The notes under the pieces were generated by a model. The model had not been told where the DNA came from, searched no databases, and saw only the letters and a program-made list of their open reading frames with translations. From Dyella sp. GSA-30 (lineage in GTDB: Bacteria > Pseudomonadota > Gammaproteobacteria > Xanthomonadales > Rhodanobacteraceae), in NCBI RefSeq assembly GCF_027924605.1, contig NZ_AP027042.1, positions 4,937,524-5,001,523 of the forward strand: a stretch of DNA of 64,000 nucleotides, given 5' to 3'. Shown piece by piece: positions 44,285 through 52,270 of this stretch; position 1 is the stretch's first letter; every line of letters begins with the position of its first letter. The position numbers were made by a program, and so were the translations under genes.

Positions 44285-46258
44285 TCAAGCTGCCTTTTTA
44301 CGCCCCTGCATGCGTACCAGGCCAAGCACATCCACGATCAACGCCACCGAACCGTCCGACAGAATCGTTGCGCCGGAAATGCCGTTGACGCGGCGGAAGT
44401 TGGCTTCGAGCGACTTGACGACGGCCTGCTGCTGGCCGATCAACTCATCGATAAACAGACCGACGCGCGAACCTTCACCCTCGACAACAACCACCAAGCC
44501 CTCGTCGATCATCGTGCGTGCGCCGGCAATGCCGAACACTTCGTGCAGGCGAATGACCGGCAGATAGCCGTCGCGGAAACGGAACAGCTCCCCGCCGCCG
44601 GCCACGCTACGGATGGCATCGCCGCGCAGCTGTATCGACTCGACGATCGATACCAGCGGCACGATGTAACGCTCGTCGCCGACAGCAGCAGTAAGGCCAT
44701 CGATGATCGCCAGCGTCAATGGCAGGGTGATGGTGAAGACCGTGCCCTTGCCCTCGGTACTGCGGATGGCGACGGTGCCGCCCAGGTCCACCACGTTACG
44801 ACGGACCACATCCATGCCCACGCCACGACCCGATAGATCGGTGGTCGCCGCGGCGGTGGAGAAGCCCGGCTGGAAGATCAGCTCGGCAACGGCGTCGTCA
44901 CCCAGGTTGTCGCCCGAGGCGATCAGGCCGCGCTGGATGGCCTTGTTGATGATGGCCTGGCGATTGAGACCCGCACCATCGTCGCTGACTTCGACCACGA
45001 TCGAGCCACCGCGGTGAAAGGCTTCCAGCCGCAGCGTGCCGGTATCGCCCTTACCCGCAGCACGCCGACGGTCGGGTGACTCCAGGCCATGGTCGATCGC
45101 ATTGCGCACCAGGTGCACCAACGGATCGCCGATTTTTTCCAGCACGGTCTTGTCGAGCTCGGTCTGCTCGCCGACCAGATCCAGCTTGACCTGCTTGCCG
45201 AGCTTGTTGCTCAGGTCACGTACCAGACGCGGGAAACGACTGAAGACCGAGCCGATGGGCAACATGCGGATGCCCATCACGCTTTCCTGCAAAGCGCGCG
45301 TGTGACGGGCGAGTTGCGCCAGGCCCTGACGCAGATGTTCCAGGCGCGACATATCGAAGTCGTCGCGGAACGGATCGAGCATGGATTGTGTGATCACCAG
45401 CTCGCCGACAAGATCGATCAGGCTGTCGATCTTGTCGATACCGACACGTACCGAGCTGGTTTCGTTATTCGTGGTCGCTTCGCGGACTGCGCGCGGTGCC
45501 GCTGGTGTTTCGTTTGCTGCGCGCGCCGCTGCGGGTACGGCGGCGGTTGCTGGCGCAACGGCGAGCAGCGGTTCGACCTTCAGGTCGCACTCGTCCTCTA
45601 CCCAGTCGAATACACCGGTGATGGCCGAGCGCTTCACCGGCGCATGCAAGGTGATGCGCCAGGACAAGTGGCATTGCGACGGATCGAGCTTGGCCAGCTC
45701 CGGCAGCGCATCGCAGTTCGCGACCACTTCCAGACGCCCCAGCTCGGCCAGCTCGCGAATCATGCGAATGGGTTCGTTGCCACCGGCCAGCATGGTCGGA
45801 TGCGGGCGGAAATCGATCACCCAGGCATCGGCCTGGTCGCTGACCTCGGCCTTGGCCACAACGGCTACGCCGTGTCCCATCGCCGCTGCCAGCTCCTGCC
45901 GCACGCTTTCGCTGACCGCGTCCGCCAGCGGTTCGCCGGCCTGGGCACGATCGAACATGCCACGCAGGCAATCGACGGTGCGCAACAACAGCTCGACGAT
46001 GGCCGAGTCGACTGCACGCCGGCCGTCACGCAGTTCATCCAGCAGCGATTCGGCCTCGTGGGTAAAGGCCGCCATCTCCGGAAAACCGAAGGTCGCCGCA
46101 CCGCCCTTGATCGAGTGCGCGGCGCGGAAAATGCCGTGCACCAGCTCCGTGTCGCCACCGTCGTCCAACGACAGCAGCGCCGATTCCATGCTGGCGAGTC
46201 CTTCGAGGCTTTCGTCGAAGAAAGTCTGATGAAATTGCGCAAGGCTGACATTGGCCAT
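44285..46258 (-). CDS. cheA: Chemotaxis histidine kinase CheA (second cluster)
   Basis: The 657-residue kinase has an HPt domain with phospho-accepting His48 in RAAHSIKGGAATF, a P2-like CheY-binding domain (DGN-like GGNEPIRMIRELAELGRLEVVANC), the P3 dimerisation helix pair, the P4 ATPase with HLVRNAIDHGLE, DDGAGLN and GRGVGMDVV, and a CheW-like P5 domain. It differs clearly from the other CheA in this window, which lacks a classic P2. It lies four bases after the CheY-like gene. Confidence 0.96.
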   Translation of the reverse strand: MANVSLAQFHQTFFDESLEGLASMESALLSLDDGGDTELVHGIFRAAHSIKGGAATFGFPEMAAFTHEAESLLDELRDGRRAVDSAIVELLLRTVDCLRGMFDRAQAGEPLADAVSESVRQELAAAMGHGVAVVAKAEVSDQADAWVIDFRPHPTMLAGGNEPIRMIRELAELGRLEVVANCDALPELAKLDPSQCHLSWRITLHAPVKRSAITGVFDWVEDECDLKVEPLLAVAPATAAVPAAARAANETPAAPRAVREATTNNETSSVRVGIDKIDSLIDLVGELVITQSMLDPFRDDFDMSRLEHLRQGLAQLARHTRALQESVMGIRMLPIGSVFSRFPRLVRDLSNKLGKQVKLDLVGEQTELDKTVLEKIGDPLVHLVRNAIDHGLESPDRRRAAGKGDTGTLRLEAFHRGGSIVVEVSDDGAGLNRQAIINKAIQRGLIASGDNLGDDAVAELIFQPGFSTAAATTDLSGRGVGMDVVRRNVVDLGGTVAIRSTEGKGTVFTITLPLTLAIIDGLTAAVGDERYIVPLVSIVESIQLRGDAIRSVAGGGELFRFRDGYLPVIRLHEVFGIAGARTMIDEGLVVVVEGEGSRVGLFIDELIGQQQAVVKSLEANFRRVNGISGATILSDGSVALIVDVLGLVRMQGRKKAA

Positions 46259-46262
46259 GGGA

Positions 46263-46625
46263 TTAACCGAGCACGCGCTTGACCGTGGCCAGCAATTGCT
46301 CCGGATCGAACGGCTTCACCAGCCAGCCGGTCGCGCCGGCGGCCTTGCCTTCCATTTTCTTGTCGGTATGCGACTCGGTCGTCAGCATCAGGATCGGCAC
46401 GCCCTTGTATTCGGTCAGCGTACGCAGCTCGCGCACCATGCTGATCCCGTCCATTACCGGCATGTTGACGTCCGCCAACACCAGGTCGAAGCGCGAACCG
46501 CGCGCCGCATCCAGTGCCAGCTGGCCATTCTCGGCCTCGCTCACCTCATGACCGGCGCCGCGCAGGGTAAAAGCCACCATGCCACGCATCGACGCCGAAT
46601 CGTCCACCGCGAGAATCTTTGCCAT
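46263..46625 (-). CDS. CheY-like response regulator (second cluster)
   Basis: This 120-residue receiver domain has Asp8-Asp9 in AVDDS, phospho-acceptor Asp52 in LADVNMPVMDG, and the Thr/Lys pair in MLTTES and LVKPFDPEQL. It probably takes phosphate from the CheA encoded next to it. No output domain is present. Confidence 0.94.
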   Translation of the reverse strand: MAKILAVDDSASMRGMVAFTLRGAGHEVSEAENGQLALDAARGSRFDLVLADVNMPVMDGISMVRELRTLTEYKGVPILMLTTESHTDKKMEGKAAGATGWLVKPFDPEQLLATVKRVLG

Positions 46626-46647
46626 CGTCTACCTCGTCGAGCCGGCT

Positions 46648-46956
46648 TTATGCCGGCAGTTCCAATGTCTGTTCCAGCCCCAGCAGCGCGACCGCATCGC
46701 GCAGCGGCTCGCCCACGCCCTGCCAGTTCACCTGTCGCCCGGAGGCATAGGCCGCACGGCGAAAAGCCGCCAGCAACTGCACCGCCGCCGTATCGACACG
46801 CGTCGTGGCCGAGGCATCCAGCGTGCAGGAGGGGTGCTCCAGCGCCGCCATCAACTCGTCGCGCAGCGCCGGCAAGGCCGCCATCCGGCAATCTTCCGGA
46901 AGCTGCACCTTTTGATCCGTCGCGTCGCGTGACGCTTTTGTGCTCTTGCCCGCCAT
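46648..46956 (-). CDS. STAS-domain protein, first gene of the second chemotaxis operon
   Basis: This 102-residue protein has an STAS-like fold: VQLPEDCRMAALPALRDELMAAL, the central CTLDASATTRVDTAAVQLLAAFRR (with the S-T region) and the terminal helix PLRDAVALLGLEQTLEL. It resembles the single-domain sulfate transporter/anti-sigma antagonist proteins placed before cheY-cheA in several Proteobacteria. A FliA-type promoter is about 40 bases upstream. Confidence 0.83.
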   Translation of the reverse strand: MAGKSTKASRDATDQKVQLPEDCRMAALPALRDELMAALEHPSCTLDASATTRVDTAAVQLLAAFRRAAYASGRQVNWQGVGEPLRDAVALLGLEQTLELPA

Positions 46957-46995
46957 GACTGCTAGCTCGCTGCTGTTAGGCTGTCGTTGGTGTGC

Positions 46996-47022
46996 TTATC
47001 GGCGGTCTTGGCCCGGGCTTTA
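46996..47022 (-). promoter_or_regulatory. Sigma-28 (FliA) promoter of the second chemotaxis operon
   Basis: On the minus strand the sequence reads TAAAGCCC, 11 bases, GCCGATAA. The enteric consensus is TAAAGTTT-N11-GCCGATAA, so the -10 is perfect, the spacing exact and the -35 core intact. It ends about 40 bases before the STAS start and directs transcription of STAS-cheY-cheA and probably the rest of the operon. Confidence 0.85.
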
Positions 47023-47118
47023 GCGAATTGCCGAGCTCAAGTTATTGCGTCCCCCGCCGATGCAGTGGCCGCAACCCCTCATTGGTCTGCGATTAGCCCG
47101 AGCGTCACAGGAGCCTGT

Positions 47119-48288
47119 TTGATCATCCAACCCACCAGCCTTGCCGCCCTTACCTGGGCCGGCGCCGCCGCCGGCAGCACGGCTGACAGCTGGCGGATCG
47201 GTACCGTGCTGTCCGCGCGGCCACTGGGCGTGAGCCCGCAGGGGATGATGATCTTGCAGATCGGCGCGTTGGCGGTCGAAACCCAGTCGCCGAGCACGCA
47301 ATTGCCGCCGCAGTTCCAGGTGCGCGTCCTGAGCATGGGCGCCGAGCCGCTGCTGGAGGTGATGATCCCCTCCGGGCCGGAAACCTTCGTGCAGCAGGCC
47401 ATGCGTGAGCGCCTGCCACAGCAGAACGGCTATGCCCCGCTGCTGGCGACGCTCGATACCCTCGCGCAACGTCCGCAGGTACGCCAGTTGCCCTCTTCCA
47501 TCCGTACCGCATTGGCCTTGCTCGAAAACGCCATGCGCACGCCGGAAGAAATCAGCGACGGCCCTGGTTTGCGTGAAGCAGTCGCCCGCAGCGGCTTGTT
47601 TCTTGAAGCGCAGCTCGCCGATCCGATGGCCATGGGCGAGGCGCTGGGCGAAGAAGACTGGAAAGGTGCGCTGTTGCGCCTGGCTACCGCCCTGCAGACC
47701 GGCGGTTATGTCGGCAAGCCCTCGACCAATGGACCGGGCAACGCCCCGGATACCGCACCGCCGTTGCAGCACCGCGGTCTGCTGGCGCAACCTCGCGCGG
47801 CCGCGCCTGAAGAAGGCGATCCCTTGCTCGGCGACGATGCGCAAGATCTCCGCCCGCTACTCGATCGACTCAACACCGACGTGCATGCCGCGCTGGCCCG
47901 CCTCGAAGTGGCCCAACTGGAAACGGCGGCTACCTCGGTCTGGATGGTCGAGATACCGGTGCAAGGCAAGGACGGGCGCGACGTCGTGCAGCTGCAGTTG
48001 GAACAGGGCGCGACCAGCAGCGATCCTTCCACGTGGACGTTGGGTTTTGCGCTGGAACTGCCGAGCCTAGGCCCGGTGCAGGGCGAGGTTCAATTGCGCG
48101 GCCAACGCCTGAGTGTTCGGCTTTGGGCGCATATGGCATCCACTGTCGAAAAGCTCGATCGCCGTTTCGACATGCTGCGCGATCGTCTTGCCGCCAGCGG
48201 GCTGATTCTCGATCAGTTGAGCTGCCAGCATGGCATGCCGCAAACCGGGCAGTCCCGTAGCGCCGTACTACTGAAGACCATGGCATGA
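47119..48288 (+). CDS. FliK-like flagellar hook-length control C-domain protein
   Basis: The 389-residue protein has an N-terminal region with SWRIGTVLSARPLGVSPQGMMILQIG and a C-terminal FliK_C-like domain (WMVEIPVQGKDGRDVVQLQLEQ, FALELPSLGPVQGEVQLRGQRLSVRLWA, LRDRLAASGLILDQLSC). Its start is set at the TTG (47119) with CAGGAG five bases upstream, because the upstream codons have no family similarity. It overlaps the next gene by ATGA and is on the opposite strand to all flagellar genes in the window. It is not the gene next to fliD/fliH that normally encodes FliK, so it may be an FliK paralogue. Confidence 0.78.
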   Translation: MIIQPTSLAALTWAGAAAGSTADSWRIGTVLSARPLGVSPQGMMILQIGALAVETQSPSTQLPPQFQVRVLSMGAEPLLEVMIPSGPETFVQQAMRERLPQQNGYAPLLATLDTLAQRPQVRQLPSSIRTALALLENAMRTPEEISDGPGLREAVARSGLFLEAQLADPMAMGEALGEEDWKGALLRLATALQTGGYVGKPSTNGPGNAPDTAPPLQHRGLLAQPRAAAPEEGDPLLGDDAQDLRPLLDRLNTDVHAALARLEVAQLETAATSVWMVEIPVQGKDGRDVVQLQLEQGATSSDPSTWTLGFALELPSLGPVQGEVQLRGQRLSVRLWAHMASTVEKLDRRFDMLRDRLAASGLILDQLSCQHGMPQTGQSRSAVLLKTMA

Positions 48289-48542
48289 CCCAGGCACTCC
48301 CTCCTCCGCGTCGCAAGGTCAGCTTGCGTATCAGCCACAGCGAAGGGCCGGCACCGACGATGCCGCCTGAATCGCTGGAGCGTTTGCTTGCGCGGGCGCG
48401 GGATGCGGGGGTGCCGCTGCATCATGACCCACAGGTGGCGGCTGTGCTGGCTGCGCTGCGGTTGCGGGATGATGTGCCGGCGACGCTTTATGCGGCTGCG
48501 GCGGCGGTGCTTGGGTGTGTTTATGATGCGGCTGGGGAGTGA
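48285..48542 (+). CDS. Free FlhB C-terminal (FlhB-CTD/YscU-like) domain protein
   Basis: The 85-residue protein matches the cytoplasmic C-terminal half of FlhB-type export switches (LLARARDAGVPLHHDPQVAAVLAALRLRDDVPATLYAAAAAVLGCVYDA). It lacks the membrane domain and the N-P-T-H autocleavage site. Such free domains (FhlX type) are known in several bacteria. Coupled translation with the FliK-like gene (ATGA) fits the known physical interaction of FliK with the FlhB C-domain. Confidence 0.82.
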   Translation: MTQALPPPRRKVSLRISHSEGPAPTMPPESLERLLARARDAGVPLHHDPQVAAVLAALRLRDDVPATLYAAAAAVLGCVYDAAGE

Positions 48543-48650
48543 GTTGGGTTTTCGCTTCTCCTGCGCTGTGACTTAAAGCCGGTTTCGGCTGTGGTTGGTC
48601 CTCGCCTGTGTGTTCGCGCAATTTGACCGCTTACGTAGCCCCTCCTACTT

Positions 48651-49022
48651 CGTCATTCCGGCGTAGGCCGGAACCCAGTGGCGTCAGTGCTTGGTTCTTG
48701 CCTGAATGCTTTCGCGACCTGGCCGCTTACGCAGCGGGCGTTTCACTCGCCTGCCGGCGAGCGAGTCACTTTCTCTTTGCTGGCCCACGCTTGCGCGCAG
48801 CGCATGCGAACGGCGAAGCCGGCCCGCAGGGCGGAGGACCTTTAGGTCCGGAGTAAAGAGAAAGTAACCCAAGAGAAATGGCCTGTGGATCAAGAGCTCT
48901 GAGCAGCATTGAGAGATACAACCGTTCGTGCCGCCTACTCGAATCGTCAGGGGACACTTCTGGCGCTTCTGAGGTGCGCCGGATTGGTGTGCGAGGCGTC
49001 GTGGCGGTGAGGACTTAAAGCA
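48651..49022. repeat. Structured intergenic element, type B copy 2
   Basis: It aligns with copy 1 (43767-44170) from the REP core to the tail ending gaggacttaaagc. The hairpin is ctcgcc-tgcc-ggcgag (48746-48761), so its stem has changed by paired bases while the tgcc loop is kept. The long stem is 48765-48778 with 48855-48868. Confidence 0.82.
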
Positions 49023-49158
49023 CCCCCTCACCCTAACCCTCTCCCCCGGCGGAGCCAGGGGAGAGGGGACTGACTGAGGCGAGCCTCTGTGTTGCGCACT
49101 TGCGCCACCTGCTCCCTCTCCCCTGGCTTTGCCGGGGGCGAGGGCTGGGGTGAGGGGG
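49022..49158. repeat. C-rich inverted repeat
   Basis: Arms of about 45 bases at 49022-49067 and 49113-49158 are near-complements (accccctcaccctaaccctc and its partner). A related single copy lies at 62894-62939. Confidence 0.75.
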
Positions 49159-49198
49159 CCGGGTGCTCGCGGGAACATCACCAAAGTGCAGCTTTGCT

Positions 49199-49617
49199 CT
49201 CGACAAGCGATGCGCAGCGAGCGGTCAGCTCTTCGGGCCCCCTCGGGAGCCGAGTGAGGTTTGGACGATCAGGCCCCGAAGGGGGCATCGACAGGACGTC
49301 GATGCCTTTAGGACGGGACACGGATGTCCCGTCCTAAAGCCCGGCCAAACCTCACGGTCCGCAGGACGGCGGACTAGGGGTGTCCTTTCTTTGGTTAGCT
49401 TTCTTTACTCCGGGCCTTACGGCCCTCCGCCCTTCGGGCCGGCTAACGCCGTTCGCACTGCGTGCGTGGACAAGCAAAGAAAGTAACTCGGCGACCGGCA
49501 GGTCGGCGAAACACGCCAAAGGCGACTTTCTAGCCTAAACGCAGAACCAGAGCGATGCGCGCTCTCGCGACAACCAACCACCGAAGCCACTGGGTCCCCG
49601 CCTACGCGGGGATGACG
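49199..49617. repeat. Structured intergenic element, type A copy 2
   Basis: It aligns with copy 1 (25799-26176). The 11-bp closing stem is identical (49254-49264 with 49345-49355). The two inner hairpins have different stems: gcatcgac/gtcgatgc (49285-49305) and tttaggacgggaca/tgtcccgtcctaaa with loop cgga (49307-49338). It contains an extra 60-base GC-rich hairpin block (about 49408-49468) that is missing from copy 1 but matches the loop of type B elements in reverse. It ends with a REP arm (49588-49617). Confidence 0.82.
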
Positions 49618-49660
49618 AACAGGTGGGGGACCGGGCAAAACGTGCCGGGTCAAAGCACCC

Positions 49661-50032
49661 TCACGCCACACCATGCATCCGCCGAACCAACTCCGCCTCA
49701 TCCCGCGACAACCCACACCGCAAAACCAACTCATCCACACCCACACCCTCGCGCGCCAACTGCTGCGCCAAGGCATACGTCTGTGGCGAAGCGGCTGGAA
49801 CAGGCATATGCGCTCCATGACGCTCAAGATGTCGCTCGACGGATTCAAGGCGGCGTTCCAAACGACCGAGCATCATCACCAGCATCGAAGTCGGAACATC
49901 CGTGCCCGATGCGGAAAGACACTGCGCCAACTGGATGCGCAATCGCAACTGCTGACGCCACACCCAATAAAGCAACATCCCCTGTGCCGTCACCAACAAG
50001 ATCAGCGCGATCAGGCCAATCTCAATACCCAT
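49661..50032 (-). CDS. DUF2802 protein
   Basis: The 123-residue protein has one N-terminal membrane helix (IGLIALILLVTAQGMLLYWVW) followed by a helical stalk (LGRLERRLESVERHLERHG) and a C-terminal helix-turn-helix-like part (YALAQQLAREGVGVDELVLRCGLSRDEAELVRRMHG). DUF2802 proteins are found after cheW at the end of polar flagellar chemotaxis operons in Pseudomonas and relatives; the function is unknown. It starts two bases after the cheW stop. Confidence 0.82.
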   Translation of the reverse strand: MGIEIGLIALILLVTAQGMLLYWVWRQQLRLRIQLAQCLSASGTDVPTSMLVMMLGRLERRLESVERHLERHGAHMPVPAASPQTYALAQQLAREGVGVDELVLRCGLSRDEAELVRRMHGVA

Positions 50033-50034
50033 AC

Positions 50035-50508
50035 TCAATCCCCGTGCGCCGCCCCCTGCGGCAAACGGCATAGTTTGCGCACATCCAGCAGCGCAACGAA
50101 ACCCTGTTTCCAGGGAACGACGCCACGGACGGGGTCGTCGGTGCGTTGGGCGCGGCCCGATGGCGGGGCGGCCATGTCCGCTTCGTTCAAGGACAGCAGC
50201 TCGTCGACGGCGTCGACACGCACACCGACCTGATGGGATTCATGCGTCAACACCACGATGCGCGCCTGCGCAAGCGTGGTGGTCGAGGTATCCAGCCCCA
50301 GGCGCAGGCGACCGTCCAGGACTGGGACGATCTGGCCACGCAACTGCCGGATGCCAAGCAGATCCGAGGCCGATCCAGGCACGGGCGTAACGGCGCCGTC
50401 GCGCACGATTTCGCTGACCTGAGCCGACGGCGCGGCATAGGACTGACCAGCGAGGAAGAACACCAGCCACTGGGATGGAGTCTGTGCAACTTGGGCCACG
50501 GCGTTCAT
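50035..50508 (-). CDS. cheW: Chemotaxis coupling protein CheW (flagellar cluster)
   Basis: The 157-residue protein has the CheW strands WLVFFLAGQSYAAPSAQVSEIVRD, LLGIRQLRGQIVPVLDGRLRLGL and VGVRVDAVDELLSL. It couples receptors to the CheA of the same operon. In Pseudomonas this position is occupied by cheW behind parC-parP; those two genes are absent here. It starts two bases after the motD stop. Confidence 0.92.
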   Translation of the reverse strand: MNAVAQVAQTPSQWLVFFLAGQSYAAPSAQVSEIVRDGAVTPVPGSASDLLGIRQLRGQIVPVLDGRLRLGLDTSTTTLAQARIVVLTHESHQVGVRVDAVDELLSLNEADMAAPPSGRAQRTDDPVRGVVPWKQGFVALLDVRKLCRLPQGAAHGD

Positions 50509-50510
50509 GC

Positions 50511-51530
50511 TTATCCTTTGTTCTCCAGCTCCGGCGTTTGCAGCGCACTGATCGTCGCGGCGGCCGGGGCAGGTGCTGTGTCCTGGCCAGGGTTCACCGT
50601 GATCAGGCTCGGCAACGCAGGCAATGTGGCGGGTGCGGCCGCCGGCGTCGTGGAATCGGCCGGCTTCGGCGAAGACGGTGCATCGGCGATCGGGTGGTCC
50701 GCATCGCTGTAGAACCGACTCGGTGCGTTGCCGTCGCTCAATACGACGACCAGTACACGACGATTGCGGTTGCGGCCTTCTTCGCTAGTGTTATCGGCGG
50801 CCGGGCGAAACTGGCCCCAGCCGATGATTCCCAGGCGGCCGGGATCGACGCCCTTGTCGGCGAACAGGCGCGCCACGCTCGCTGCGCGTGCCGCGGACAG
50901 CTCCCAGTTGGACGGATACAAGGCCGTGTTGATCGGCTTGTCGTCGGTATAGCCCTCGACGCGCAGCGGATTGGGGAACGGCGAGAGGATCGCGCCGATC
51001 CGGCTCAGTACATCATCGGCGGAACTCGAAAGCTTGGCCACGCCGCTGGGAAACAGGATATCGGTGCGTATCTCGATCTCGAGATAGCTCTCCGTGCGAC
51101 GCATGGTGATCAGGCTCTTGTCGATCAACGGCTGCAGCGCGTGCTGCACCTCGCCCTGAATCTGTTCGAGGTTGTGCTGTTGCGCTCCGCCGGTGCGCTG
51201 CACGGTCGGCTGTTCGCCCTTTCCGGGTGTGGGCTGACGACGCAGCGGCAGTTCGATACGGCGTGCCGACGATGTGGCCGTCGACGATGCACCGGCATCG
51301 GGCACCGGCGCCAGTACGGACGGCGTGCGGCTCGGGGTCGCTTCCAGTCGCTTGCTGTTGCCGTTGAAGGCTTCGATGATCGACTGAGACAGCACGCGGT
51401 ACTTGCCCTCGTTTACCGCGGACATGGCATACATGACCACGAAGAACGCAAGCAGCAACGTAATCAGGTCGCCGTACGGAATCGCCCAGCGTTCGTGATT
51501 GACGTGCTCTTCGTGACGACGGCGTCTCAT
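50511..51530 (-). CDS. motD: Flagellar stator protein MotD (MotB family)
   Basis: The 339-residue protein has a single membrane helix with the proton-binding Asp in IPYGDLITLLLAFFVVMY, a proline-rich linker, and an OmpA-like peptidoglycan-binding domain (IRTDILFPSGVAKLSS, VEGYTDDKPI, NWELSAARAASVARLF, GWGQFRPAADNTSEEGRNRNRRV). The C-terminal extension is Ala/Pro-rich. With MotC it forms a second-type stator. It overlaps motC by ATGA. Confidence 0.94.
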   Translation of the reverse strand: MRRRRHEEHVNHERWAIPYGDLITLLLAFFVVMYAMSAVNEGKYRVLSQSIIEAFNGNSKRLEATPSRTPSVLAPVPDAGASSTATSSARRIELPLRRQPTPGKGEQPTVQRTGGAQQHNLEQIQGEVQHALQPLIDKSLITMRRTESYLEIEIRTDILFPSGVAKLSSSADDVLSRIGAILSPFPNPLRVEGYTDDKPINTALYPSNWELSAARAASVARLFADKGVDPGRLGIIGWGQFRPAADNTSEEGRNRNRRVLVVVLSDGNAPSRFYSDADHPIADAPSSPKPADSTTPAAAPATLPALPSLITVNPGQDTAPAPAAATISALQTPELENKG

Positions 51531-52267
51531 TGCAGATAACCCTGCAACTTGCTTTCGATCTGGCGTGGGTTATCACCCTGCGCGATCGATACCAGGCCTT
51601 CGATCACGATCTCGCGCATTTCGCTTTGCTTGTGCACCAGCCCTTTCAGACGCGCCGCCATCGGCAGCATCAGCAGGTTGGCCAGGCCGATGCCATAGAT
51701 GGTGGCAACGAACGCGGCGGCAATGCCATGGCCGAGCTTGCTCGGGTCGGCCAGGTTCTGCATCACCGCCATCAGGCCCATCACCGCGCCGATGATGCCG
51801 AGCGTCGGCGAATACGTCCCCGCGTTTTCGAACACCTTGCTGGCATCCAGGTCGATCTGTTCGCGCGTGCCCAGCTCGACTTCCAGCACGCCGCGAATCG
51901 CTTCGGGTTCGCTGCCATCGACCAGCAACTGCAGGCCCTTGCGCACAAAGCTGTCCTGCTCGGCGTTGATCTGCGGCTCAAGACCCAGCAGCCCCTGGCG
52001 ACGCGACAGCTCGCTCCAGCCGACGATGCGACTGATCAGATCGGCCGGTTGATGACGCGGCGGCTTGTAGACCATGGGCAGCATGCCACCGGCGCGCTTG
52101 AGCACCTTGCCTGGCGTCTGCACCAGCAAGGCGGCGATGGTGCCGAGGAATACGATCACGAAAGCAGCCGGATTCCACAGTGCCTCGAGCGTCGATCCCT
52201 TGAGGATCGTACCGATCGCGATCACCGCGAAGGCGAGGATGGTTCCGATGATGCTGACCAGATCCAT
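51527..52267 (-). CDS. motC: Flagellar stator protein MotC (MotA family)
   Basis: The 246-residue protein has four membrane helices, the family signature TYSPTLGIIGAVMGLMAVMQNL with the conserved proline of the ion channel, and a cytoplasmic loop with charged residues. It pairs with MotD. It starts three bases after the cheA stop and overlaps motD. Confidence 0.95.
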   Translation of the reverse strand: MDLVSIIGTILAFAVIAIGTILKGSTLEALWNPAAFVIVFLGTIAALLVQTPGKVLKRAGGMLPMVYKPPRHQPADLISRIVGWSELSRRQGLLGLEPQINAEQDSFVRKGLQLLVDGSEPEAIRGVLEVELGTREQIDLDASKVFENAGTYSPTLGIIGAVMGLMAVMQNLADPSKLGHGIAAAFVATIYGIGLANLLMLPMAARLKGLVHKQSEMREIVIEGLVSIAQGDNPRQIESKLQGYLQ

Positions 52268-52270
52268 GAC

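Larger units (their letters stand above)
48543..49660. other. Repeat-filled region between convergent genes
   Basis: About 1.1 kb without a credible gene. In order it holds a type B element (48651-49022), a C-rich inverted repeat (49022-49158), a type A element (49199-49617) that ends in a REP arm. Frames seen here are shadows of the repeats. Confidence 0.75.

Noticed and set aside
45089-46282. 397-codon plus-strand frame opposite cheA
   Set aside because: It lies entirely opposite a well-conserved cheA; high GC at third positions keeps the antisense frame open.
48684-49184. 166-codon minus-strand frame through the type B and C-rich repeats
   Set aside because: It runs across three repeat units and has proline/arginine-rich composition unlike the genes around it.
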